NCBI RefSeq assembly: GCF_039543665.1
Contig: NZ_BAABKE010000001.1
Span: forward strand, 248,001-312,000
DNA length: 64,000 nt
Direction: 5' to 3'
Source of the DNA: Wohlfahrtiimonas larvae
Lineage (GTDB): Bacteria > Pseudomonadota > Gammaproteobacteria > Cardiobacteriales > Wohlfahrtiimonadaceae
The position numbers and the translations under genes are program-made. The notes under the pieces were generated by a model, which was given only the letters and a program-made list of their open reading frames with translations, searched no databases and was not told the DNA's origin. Position 1 is the first letter of the stretch; each line of letters begins with the position of its first letter. Below are positions 52,393 to 60,062 of the stretch, in pieces.

Positions 52393-53202
52393 ATGAAAAC
52401 AAGTATTAAAGTTGTTTTAGGTCTTTTGGTTTCAGTCGTCATATTGGTGGGTTGCAGTAAGGAAGATGCATCAGACAAGATTATTAAAATGGGGGTTTCA
52501 GCAGGGCCTTATAATGAATTATTTGATGTTGCTATTACGCCGATTCTGGAGGAAAAAGGTTATAAAGTTGAAAATATTGAGTTTAGATCGTTACTTGACT
52601 CTAATATAGCGATGCTAGAAGATGGTGTAGATGTTGTGGTTGCACAACATGCAGGTTATATGAAAGTATTTAATGAACAGCGTGGTACAGATTTAGTTGC
52701 CATTCAAAAGATTCCAACCGTACCAGCGGCTGTGTTTTCTAAGCGCTTTAATTCCCTTGAGAATGTGAAAGAAGGAATGACAGTATTAATTCCGATGGAT
52801 GCATCAAATGCAGCGCGTGCTTATGGTTTATTACAAAAAATTGGTTGGATTCAATTAACTGAAGGATTGGATTTGATGAGAGCTTCTAAATTGGATGTAG
52901 TTAGCAATCCATATAATTTAGAGATTAAAGAGATTGATTCAACATTAATTCCACGTGTATTAGAAGAAGCTGATTTTGCTGTGATCCCAGGCAGTATTGT
53001 TTGGCAGGGAAAAATGGATCCGAGTAAAGCATTAGCACATGAAGCATTGCTGCCTGACTTATATTTACAGGTTGTTGTTCGTGAAAAGAATAAAGATGCT
53101 GAGTGGGCAAAAGCAATTATTGAGGCTTATAATTCAGAAGAATTTAAAGCATATTTATCCAAGAATAACCCTAATAACTATTGGGCTGTTCCTAAGAGTT
53201 AA
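52393..53202 (+). CDS. MetQ/NlpA-family lipoprotein (orphan)
   Basis: 269 residues. The lipobox LVGC (Cys21) is followed by a NlpA/MetQ substrate-binding fold: KMGVSAGPYNELFDVA, FRSLLDSNIAMLEDGVDV (target segments), VVVAQHAGYM, IPTVPAAVFS and VIPGSIVWQGKMDPSKAL. MetQ binds D/L-methionine for MetNI. No metN or metI lies next to it, so it could serve a distant permease, as NlpA does, or bind another amino acid. Both neighbours differ in strand, so it is monocistronic. The weak ribosome site (GAGAGAAAA) is before the ATG. Confidence 0.88.
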   Translation: MKTSIKVVLGLLVSVVILVGCSKEDASDKIIKMGVSAGPYNELFDVAITPILEEKGYKVENIEFRSLLDSNIAMLEDGVDVVVAQHAGYMKVFNEQRGTDLVAIQKIPTVPAAVFSKRFNSLENVKEGMTVLIPMDASNAARAYGLLQKIGWIQLTEGLDLMRASKLDVVSNPYNLEIKEIDSTLIPRVLEEADFAVIPGSIVWQGKMDPSKALAHEALLPDLYLQVVVREKNKDAEWAKAIIEAYNSEEFKAYLSKNNPNNYWAVPKS

Positions 53203-53206
53203 TTGC

Positions 53207-53234
53207 AATATCTTGCCTAATGGGCGAGATATTT
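53207..53234. terminator. Terminator between convergent genes
   Basis: AATATCT-TGCC / GGGC-G-AGATATT arms with one mismatch and a short loop, then TTTTC on the plus strand. It overlaps the stop codon of the minus-strand VF530 gene. Confidence 0.7.
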
Positions 53235-53453
53235 TCTGTTATGGATATAGCGATATAAATTTTCCACTTTCTCTCTTGCCCAAGGTGTTTGGCGCAAAAA
53301 CTTAAGTGATGATTTTATACTAGGATCATGGGTGAAACAGCGAATATTGATCTGTTCACCCAAAGCTTCAAAGCCATTATAATATTCCACGAGTTCTTCA
53401 AGGATATTGACGAGCTTTTTGCCATGTAATGGGTCATTGGATATATGTTGCAT
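53217..53453 (-). CDS. VF530 family small DNA-binding protein
   Basis: 78 residues. The chain matches the VF530/DUF2132 family: NDPLHGKKLVNILEELVEYYGFE-like segment (here with N before G), INIRCFTHDPSIKSSLKFLRQTPWAREKVE and a basic end. The family fold is an all-helical DNA-binding domain, but its biological role is unclear. It begins two bases after the stop of the NYN/PIN gene, so both are one unit. Confidence 0.85.
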   Translation of the reverse strand: MQHISNDPLHGKKLVNILEELVEYYNGFEALGEQINIRCFTHDPSIKSSLKFLRQTPWAREKVENLYRYIHNRKYLAH

Positions 53454-53455
53454 AA

Positions 53456-54517
53456 TTACCTTATAATTTTGTTGTTCTTTTTCAGAAGTTTGTAAATATC
53501 TACCGCTTCAGAGCTAGTGCATTTTACCCAAGATTTAATAGAAGCAATATATTTTTCTTCAGTAGTAGGGCGACTACGTTCATTAATCTTATTTAAAATC
53601 TTCTGGCACTTTTCATAATGCTGATTCAATAAAGGCTTTGAAATTGGCGTCTGATATGTGACAGAACCTGCATGAATCGAAATGGTTTTGGTGAGCTGTA
53701 GATATTGAATGACATCATTGGTTGAGAGGTTGGATAGATTATCTTTTTGTGTAATGACTGAACTCTCAATCACAGATTTTAAACTTGATTCTTTGGATGG
53801 GCGATTAGCCTTGCTAAAAATATTTTGAATTTGCTGTGTCATTTTGGGTGACAAAACTTGTGTTATTTGTTGCTTAACAGATTGCGAAACTTGTGGTGAT
53901 GATTGTACAGGCAGGGCATAACGTACTTGAGTTTGTGTGATAGTGAAAAATCCCAATGATTCTAAATGCTCTATGAAATTTATAATATCAGGTAAGTTAT
54001 GATTGGCGTAACGGCCAAATACTGCGCTACTTTTGATTAGATTGATGAGTTTTTCTTTGTGCTTTGGGCGATTATTTTTGGATAAGGCTATTTTAGCCAA
54101 TTTCACCAATTCAGGATCAATCTCATGATGAATAATGGCTTTAGCTTTTGTTAATGTTTGATTGTGTTTACGAGCAATGCGATCAATTTTTTTTCCTGAA
54201 TCTACTAAATGATCAATAAGAGGGTCGTAACCTTTATCATTGGAAATAATATGAAAATGTAATGTTTCATCATTAGATAGTTTGCCAATGTAATAAGAGA
54301 TGAAAAAATCTAAAGCATTATTCGCGGATTCTTTTAATTGTATTCTGTGTAGTCTCTTGCCGATCTGACTACTGACATCGATCCAGAAGGGTGGAAAGTT
54401 GTTTTGGTGAGCGCCATGAAAAAGATAAATTTCACATGTGTCATCTATTAAATCTGTAAGTTCTTCTTCAGTTGATTGTAGATTTTCAAAATCTAAAAAG
54501 TAGATATGTTTTGTCAT
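53456..54517 (-). CDS. NYN/PIN-like domain protein with C-terminal helical region
   Basis: 353 residues. The N-terminal third (about 1-150) looks like a PIN/NYN nuclease fold: IYFLDFENLQS (first acid), NNALDFFISYYIGKL (second) and HIISNDKGYDPLIDHL (SNDxGYDP, third cluster), the acidic triad that binds Mg2+. The remainder is helical, Lys/Gln/Ser-rich with two blocks that resemble winged or OST-HTH-like repeats (around FGRYANHNLPDIINFIEHLESLGFF split, and LSTNDVIQYLQLTKTI), which I cannot confirm. The ATG at 54517 is preferred to the frame starting at 54565. RNase activity is inferred, not shown. Downstream VF530 is cotranscribed. Confidence 0.7.
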   Translation of the reverse strand: MTKHIYFLDFENLQSTEEELTDLIDDTCEIYLFHGAHQNNFPPFWIDVSSQIGKRLHRIQLKESANNALDFFISYYIGKLSNDETLHFHIISNDKGYDPLIDHLVDSGKKIDRIARKHNQTLTKAKAIIHHEIDPELVKLAKIALSKNNRPKHKEKLINLIKSSAVFGRYANHNLPDIINFIEHLESLGFFTITQTQVRYALPVQSSPQVSQSVKQQITQVLSPKMTQQIQNIFSKANRPSKESSLKSVIESSVITQKDNLSNLSTNDVIQYLQLTKTISIHAGSVTYQTPISKPLLNQHYEKCQKILNKINERSRPTTEEKYIASIKSWVKCTSSEAVDIYKLLKKNNKIIR

Positions 54518-54583
54518 AGTTATTATTATCCGTTGATAGTAAAATCGTTTCAAAGCTCCTATCAAGTTTTTTAAATCAATATA

Positions 54584-54615
54584 TTATAAAAAATCCCGAT
54601 TAAAAGATCGGGATT
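54584..54615 (-). terminator. Terminator of dnaJ
   Basis: AATCCCGAT / ATCGGGATT arms (54592-54600 and 54607-54615) followed on the minus strand by six T. Confidence 0.88.
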
Positions 54616-54639
54616 GTTATTAGCGCTTTAAAAGATTAA

Positions 54640-55785
54640 TTATTTTTTTTTAACATCATCAAAGAAATCTTTAACTCTATCTAACCAACCTTTTTCTTGT
54701 GGGTTATGTTTTTCACCCAATGTTTCGCCAAATTGTTTGAGGATCTCTTTCTGCTCATTGGTTAATTTTACAGGTGTTTCGATGTTTACTGTGCAGAGTA
54801 GATCGCCTTGATGATCACCACGAATGGATCTCACGCCTTTACCTCGTAAGCGGAATACTCGACCAGTTTGTGTTTCAGCAGGAATTTTAAGGCTTACACG
54901 GCCATCTAAGGTTGGCACTTCGATCTCGCCACCTAAAGCTGCTGTGACAAAGCTAATTGGTACGATGCAGTGTAAGTTTTGGCCATCACGCTTGAAGATT
55001 TGATGTGGACGAACATTGATTTGAACATATAAATCACCATTTGGACCGCCATTGCCACCCGCTTCACCTTTACCTTCTAAGCGAATATTATTGCCAGTAT
55101 CTACACCTGCTGGAATTTTAACTTCCAATGTTTGTGTTTTGTATTCTGTACCTGAACCACGGCAAACTTTACAAGGATTCTTGATAATTTTACCGCGACC
55201 ATGACAAGTGGGGCATGGTTGTTGAACAGAGAAGAAGCCTTGTGAACGGCGAACTTGACCCGCGCCATGACATGTATCACATGTTGTGATTGAAGTGCCA
55301 GGTTCAGCACCTTTACCATCACAATGTTCACATGTACTACGAATATTTGTTTGAATGCGTGAAGTTGTCCCAAATACAGCTTCTTCTAAAGTGATGTCTA
55401 ATTGATAGCCAACATCATCACCTTTGTATGCACGTGGGCCAGAGCTGCGTCCACCACCAGCACCACCAAAGAATTGGGAGAAGATATCATCCATATCACC
55501 AAAGCCACTGAATCCACCAAAGCCACCGCCGCCGAATCCGCCAGCACCACCTTGGCCATTCACTGCATCATGACCATATTGATCATACATACGGCGTTTG
55601 TCTTCATCAGATAGAATTTCATAAGCATTTTGAACTTCTTTAAATTTCTTTTCTGCCTCTTCTTCTTTACCAATATTTTTATCTGGATGATATTTGCTTG
55701 CCATTCGACGATAAGCTTTTTTGATTTCGTCTTGTGTTGCTGACTTGGCAACACCTAAGATTTCATAATAATCGCGTTGTGACAT
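54640..55785 (-). CDS. dnaJ: Chaperone DnaJ
   Basis: 381 residues, full-length class I Hsp40. The J domain has YHPDKN (HPD near residue 33), followed by a Gly/Phe-rich linker and four zinc-finger repeats (CEHCDGKG, CDTCHGAG, CPTCHGRG, CKVCRGSG), then the C-terminal peptide-binding and dimerisation domains. It stimulates DnaK ATPase and delivers unfolded clients. Downstream of dnaK in the usual order, 144 bases apart with a hairpin in the gap. Confidence 0.98.
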   Translation of the reverse strand: MSQRDYYEILGVAKSATQDEIKKAYRRMASKYHPDKNIGKEEEAEKKFKEVQNAYEILSDEDKRRMYDQYGHDAVNGQGGAGGFGGGGFGGFSGFGDMDDIFSQFFGGAGGGRSSGPRAYKGDDVGYQLDITLEEAVFGTTSRIQTNIRSTCEHCDGKGAEPGTSITTCDTCHGAGQVRRSQGFFSVQQPCPTCHGRGKIIKNPCKVCRGSGTEYKTQTLEVKIPAGVDTGNNIRLEGKGEAGGNGGPNGDLYVQINVRPHQIFKRDGQNLHCIVPISFVTAALGGEIEVPTLDGRVSLKIPAETQTGRVFRLRGKGVRSIRGDHQGDLLCTVNIETPVKLTNEQKEILKQFGETLGEKHNPQEKGWLDRVKDFFDDVKKK

Positions 55786-55876
55786 AATATTTAGACTTCC
55801 TTAAGCTGTAAAACTAATAATTTATAAATAATAATTCGCAAGATTACTCATAAGTTATGAGTTTCTAACTTGAAGA

Positions 55877-55905
55877 AAGCAATATCCCAAGATGGGATAT
55901 TGCTT
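55877..55905 (-). terminator. Hairpin between dnaK and dnaJ
   Basis: 13-base perfect arms AAGCAATATCCCA and TGGGATATTGCTT with a three-base loop. Only TTTC follows on the minus strand, so it is likely partial termination or an mRNA-stabilising stem that sets the DnaK:DnaJ ratio. Confidence 0.6.
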
Positions 55906-55929
55906 CATTGGAGATGTTATTGAGATAAA

Positions 55930-57858
55930 TTATTTTTTATCATCTTTAACTTCTTCGAATTCTGCATCCACGACATCATCTTGTTTGTTATCAGGATTCT
56001 GACCTTGTGCCGCACCTGCTTCGCCTGCTTGTTGCTGTGCTGCATATGCTTTTTCAGCAACTTTACCAGCAGCTTCTGTTAATGCTTCAGTTTTCTTCTG
56101 AATTGTTTCAAGGTTATCACCTTTGATAGCCTCTTGAAGTTCAGAGATTGCTGATTCAATCGCTGCTCTTTCATTTGCATCAACTTGTTCACCCAAATCT
56201 TTCAAAGATTTTTCTGACATGTGAATCATTTGCTCAGCGGAGTTACGTGCTGCAACTAACTCTTGGAACTTTTTATCTTCTTCTGCATTCATTTCAGCAT
56301 CTTTGATCATTTTGTCGATGTCTTCTTGGGATAAACCAGAGTCAGACTTGATCACGATAGATTGTTCTTTGTTTGTTGCCTTGTCTTTTGCTGATACGTT
56401 GATGACGCCGTTCGCATCGATATCAAAAGTTACTTCGATTTGTGGTACGCCACGTGGTGCTGGTGGAATGTCTGATAATTCAAACTGACCCAAAGTTTTG
56501 TTTTGAGAAGCTTGAGGACGTTCACCTTGTAATACATGAATCGTTACTGCTGGTTGGTTATCTGTTGCAGTAGAGAATACTTGGCTTGCTTTAGTTGGGA
56601 TCGTAGTGTTTTTATCGATCAATTTAGTCATTACACCGCCCATTGTTTCAATACCTAATGATAATGGCGTAACGTCTAATAATAATACGTCTTTAACATG
56701 ACCACCTAAAACACCACCTTGAACTGCAGCACCAGATGCTACTGCTTCATCAGGGTTAACGTCTTTACGAGGATCTTTACCAAAGAATTCTTTAACTTTT
56801 TCTTGAACCTTAGGCATACGAGTTTGACCACCAACTAAGATAACTTCGTCGATTTGTGAAACTGTCAAACCTGCATCTTTCAATGCAACTTTACATGGTG
56901 CCAAAGTACGCTCGATTAAATCTTCTACCAAAGATTCTAATTTTGCACGTGTTAACTTGATGTTCAAGTGTTTTGGACCAGTGCTATCAGCAGTGATGTA
57001 AGGTAAGTTGATTTCAGTTTGCTGTGCTGAAGATAATTCAATTTTTGCTTTCTCACCAGCTTCTTTTAAACGTTGTAATGCTAAAGGATCGTTACGTAAA
57101 TCAATGCCTTGTTCTTTTTGGAACTCATTAACTAAGTAATCGATTACTGCAGCATCGAAGTCTTCACCACCCAAGAAAGTATCACCATTTGTAGACAATA
57201 CTTCGAATTGTTTTTCGCCATCAACATCAGCGATTTCAATGATAGACAAGTCGAATGTACCACCACCTAAATCATATACAGCGATTTTAGCGTCTTTCTT
57301 AGCGCCTTTATCCATACCGTAAGCCAAAGCTGCTGCTGTTGGTTCGTTGATGATACGTTTAACTTCTAAACCAGCAATACGGCCAGCATCGATTGTTGCT
57401 TGACGTTGTGAGTCATTGAAGTAAGCTGGTACTGTGATTACAGCTTCAGTAACTTTTTCACCCAAGAAGTCTTCAGCAGTTTGTTTCATTTTCATCAAAA
57501 CGCGAGCAGAAACTTCTGGTGGTGCTAATTTTTTATCACCCAATACGCTCACCCATGCATCGCCATTATCAGCTTTGATGATTGAGTATGGTACTAAGTC
57601 GATGTCTTTTTTAACTTCAGCGTCTTCGAACTTACGGCCGATTAAACGCTTGATTGCAAATAAAGTGTTTTTTGGGTTTGTGACAGATTGGCGCTTAGCA
57701 GGTTGACCTACCAAGATTTCACCACTTTCTGTATAAGCGATGATGGAAGGTGTTGTACGATCACCCTCTGCATTCTCGATTACGCGAACTTTCTCGCCAT
57801 CCATTACAGCCACACAAGAGTTTGTGGTTCCCAAGTCAATACCAATAATTTTACTCAT
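55930..57858 (-). CDS. dnaK: Chaperone DnaK (Hsp70)
   Basis: 642 residues, full length. The ATPase domain starts IGIDLGTTNSCVAVM and contains ITVPAYFNDSQRQAT and DLGGGTFD; the linker DVLLLDVTPLSL leads to the substrate-binding beta domain and the lid, ending in the EEVKDDKK tail typical of proteobacterial DnaK. ATP-driven cycle with DnaJ and GrpE; grpE is not in the window. A sigma-32-type promoter lies upstream, giving heat induction. Confidence 0.99.
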   Translation of the reverse strand: MSKIIGIDLGTTNSCVAVMDGEKVRVIENAEGDRTTPSIIAYTESGEILVGQPAKRQSVTNPKNTLFAIKRLIGRKFEDAEVKKDIDLVPYSIIKADNGDAWVSVLGDKKLAPPEVSARVLMKMKQTAEDFLGEKVTEAVITVPAYFNDSQRQATIDAGRIAGLEVKRIINEPTAAALAYGMDKGAKKDAKIAVYDLGGGTFDLSIIEIADVDGEKQFEVLSTNGDTFLGGEDFDAAVIDYLVNEFQKEQGIDLRNDPLALQRLKEAGEKAKIELSSAQQTEINLPYITADSTGPKHLNIKLTRAKLESLVEDLIERTLAPCKVALKDAGLTVSQIDEVILVGGQTRMPKVQEKVKEFFGKDPRKDVNPDEAVASGAAVQGGVLGGHVKDVLLLDVTPLSLGIETMGGVMTKLIDKNTTIPTKASQVFSTATDNQPAVTIHVLQGERPQASQNKTLGQFELSDIPPAPRGVPQIEVTFDIDANGVINVSAKDKATNKEQSIVIKSDSGLSQEDIDKMIKDAEMNAEEDKKFQELVAARNSAEQMIHMSEKSLKDLGEQVDANERAAIESAISELQEAIKGDNLETIQKKTEALTEAAGKVAEKAYAAQQQAGEAGAAQGQNPDNKQDDVVDAEFEEVKDDKK

Positions 57859-57913
57859 ATTCAGTTGCTCCTAAAAATGCTTTAAATAAACTGTAAATTT
57901 CTAATGTTTATTA

Positions 57914-57941
57914 AGATGGGGCAGGGTTTTAGGATTTCAAG
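57914..57941 (-). promoter_or_regulatory. Sigma-32 (RpoH) heat-shock promoter of dnaK
   Basis: On the minus strand CTTGAAA, a 13-base spacer, then CCCCATCT, an essentially perfect sigma-32 promoter, about 55 bases before the dnaK start. Confidence 0.88.
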
Positions 57942-57978
57942 TAAAAATATGAAAATTATTTGCAGTATTTGAGAAAAA

Positions 57979-58683
57979 TTATTGACGTGCGCCAAATACC
58001 GCGCTACCGACGCGAATCATGGTTGCACCTTCAGCAATTGCCCATTCTAAATCGTGGCTCATGCCCATAGATAATTCTGTGGCTGTATTTGGTATTAAAC
58101 CTTGAGTAATGGCTTGTTCATTTAAGGTTCTTAAATGAGCATAGCCTTCACGAACGGATTTTTCATCATCTGCATTTAAGCCAATGGTCATAAATCCACG
58201 GATTTCAAGTGTTGGAAATTGCTGTAAAGATTCTAAGAAAGGGAAGAGTTGATCAGTTGCTAAACCTTGTTTACTTTCTTCCTTGGAAACATTTACTTGA
58301 ATGAATATTTCTCGTGTTTCATTGTGTTTTTCGCATTCAGTATGTAATTTTTCAGCCAAAGATGAACGATCCACAGATTGAATGCATTGCACATAAGGGA
58401 AAATCGCACGAACTTTATTGGTTTGTAAATGGCCAATGAAGTGCTGTTGATAAGGCATAATAACTTTATCTGAGCGTTGAATGTGGGGAAATTTATCCGT
58501 CACTTCTTGGGCGCGATTCTCACCAATTAAAGCAAAACCAAGATCAATTGCTTCTTGAATGCGTTCAATTGGCTGAGTTTTTGTCGCCAATAGCAATAGA
58601 ATATTTTCAGAATTCCTACCTGAAGCTTGTGCTGCATTGGTAATTCGATCTAAGATTTGGTTTAAATTATTTTGAATATTCAT
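57979..58683 (-). CDS. yggS: YggS-family PLP homeostasis protein
   Basis: 234 residues, PLP-binding alpha/beta barrel. The lysine that binds PLP is in LLLATKTQP (K in VxK-type ATK motif). IGENRAQEVTDK, HFIGHLQTNK and IQVNVSKEESKQG are family hallmarks, and ELSMGMSHDLEWAIAEGATMIRVGSAVFG closes the barrel (here split). It buffers PLP and has no known catalysis. It overlaps the ntrX-like gene by four bases (ATGA), so it is the last gene of a topA-ntrX-yggS unit. Confidence 0.95.
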   Translation of the reverse strand: MNIQNNLNQILDRITNAAQASGRNSENILLLLATKTQPIERIQEAIDLGFALIGENRAQEVTDKFPHIQRSDKVIMPYQQHFIGHLQTNKVRAIFPYVQCIQSVDRSSLAEKLHTECEKHNETREIFIQVNVSKEESKQGLATDQLFPFLESLQQFPTLEIRGFMTIGLNADDEKSVREGYAHLRTLNEQAITQGLIPNTATELSMGMSHDLEWAIAEGATMIRVGSAVFGARQ

Positions 58684-60059
58684 GAGATTTTTTTAGGGTC
58701 AATGTCTAACGATTTCAATTTTCGATATAAATTTGTGCGTTCCATACCTACTTTGTCAGCCAATTTAGCAATATTGCCTTCACAAGATTTAAATTGTGCT
58801 AATAAGTAAGCTTTTTCAAATTGCTCACGTGCTTCGCGTAGAGGTAAATCTAGTGGTAATAAATCTTCAGAAATGACACGAGTTTGGCTTTTTTTGGTGA
58901 GCAATTCATTCACTTCATTTAATGTAACTTCTTCACTTTTGCCTAGAACTAATAGTTGTTGAACGATGGATTTGAGTTCTTGTACATTGCCGTGCCAAGT
59001 ATGATTGCGTAGGCGATTTTGTACGGCAATTGGGAAATGACGATACTGTAAATGTTCTTCTTCTACAAAATGATGAATATAGAATGCAATTAAATCTGGT
59101 ACATCTTCAGGGTGTGCGGAAAGTGATGGAATATCCAGTGGTAGGATATTGAGCTTATAATAAAGTGCTTCACTGAACTCTTTTTCATCCACAAGTACAG
59201 AAAGATCATCACGTGAAATGGCAATAAAACGCACCTCTTTGGCTAATAAATTTTTACCATTGATACGGAAATATTCATTATTATTGATGATATTTGCAAG
59301 TTTATCCTGTGCTTCTAAGCTTAGTTGGGCAATATTTTCTAAAATAATACTACCACCATTGGCTTGTTCTAAAATGCCTTGGGTAATTAAAGAGCCGTCT
59401 TCTTTGCCAAGTAATGTTTCTTCTATGTTTTCTTCATTTAACTGCCCTAAATTGACTGCAATAATAGGGTTGTGAGCTCGATCTGATAGTGAATGAATAT
59501 AGTGGGCAAAGAGATGTTTACCTGAGCCTAATTCACCCTTCAATAAAACAGTACGATTGCCGGATTCTGCGATCTGCTTTGCTTTAGTACGAAGCGATGA
59601 CATTAATGGGCTTTTGCCTACAGGCTCTATTGTGAATTGCGGTGTTAAAGATTGAGGCTTCAATGTTGGTTGAACAATTTGTTCTTTGAGTGCTCGTTTC
59701 ACGACAGCAACTAATTTTGCTAATGTTAGCGGTTTTTCTAAGAAATCAAATGCACCAAGTTTTGTGGCTTCAATGGCATGTTCTAATGTGCCATGACCGC
59801 TCATCATGACAACGGAAAAGGGTAAGCTTTGGTAAGCCTTTTTCCATTCATTCATCAAAGAGATACCATCGATATCTGGCATCCAAATATCCAATAAAAT
59901 TAAGTCAGGCTTGCTATCCTGAATGGCTTTTTGTGCAGAAGTGCCATTGGATGCTGTGCGTACAGTGAAGCCTTCATCTTCCAAAATATCTTTGATGAGG
60001 TCGGTAATATCTTCCTCATCATCCACTACTAAAATGTTCGTGTTCTTTAAATCACTCAT
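58680..60059 (-). CDS. ntrX: NtrX-like response regulator with degenerate AAA+ domain
   Basis: 459 residues: receiver domain with phospho-acceptor Asp57 (LLDIWMPD), a sigma-54-activator AAA+ domain, and a Fis-type HTH (NIAKLADKVGMERTNLYRKL). The AAA+ domain has Walker A GELGSGKH at 175-182, but the GAFTGA sigma-54 contact loop is missing (the region reads EDGSLITQ) and Walker B reads SIILEN instead of LDE. So it probably regulates genes without driving sigma-54 promoters. NtrX proteins lacking GAFTGA are known in alphaproteobacteria. The histidine kinase partner (NtrY) is not in the window. It starts three bases after the topA stop. Confidence 0.8.
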   Translation of the reverse strand: MSDLKNTNILVVDDEEDITDLIKDILEDEGFTVRTASNGTSAQKAIQDSKPDLILLDIWMPDIDGISLMNEWKKAYQSLPFSVVMMSGHGTLEHAIEATKLGAFDFLEKPLTLAKLVAVVKRALKEQIVQPTLKPQSLTPQFTIEPVGKSPLMSSLRTKAKQIAESGNRTVLLKGELGSGKHLFAHYIHSLSDRAHNPIIAVNLGQLNEENIEETLLGKEDGSLITQGILEQANGGSIILENIAQLSLEAQDKLANIINNNEYFRINGKNLLAKEVRFIAISRDDLSVLVDEKEFSEALYYKLNILPLDIPSLSAHPEDVPDLIAFYIHHFVEEEHLQYRHFPIAVQNRLRNHTWHGNVQELKSIVQQLLVLGKSEEVTLNEVNELLTKKSQTRVISEDLLPLDLPLREAREQFEKAYLLAQFKSCEGNIAKLADKVGMERTNLYRKLKSLDIDPKKIS

Positions 60060-60062
60060 ATT

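Noticed and set aside
53456..54517. VapC-type toxin-antitoxin module
   Set aside because: The protein is too long and the partner is a VF530 protein, not an antitoxin family I know.
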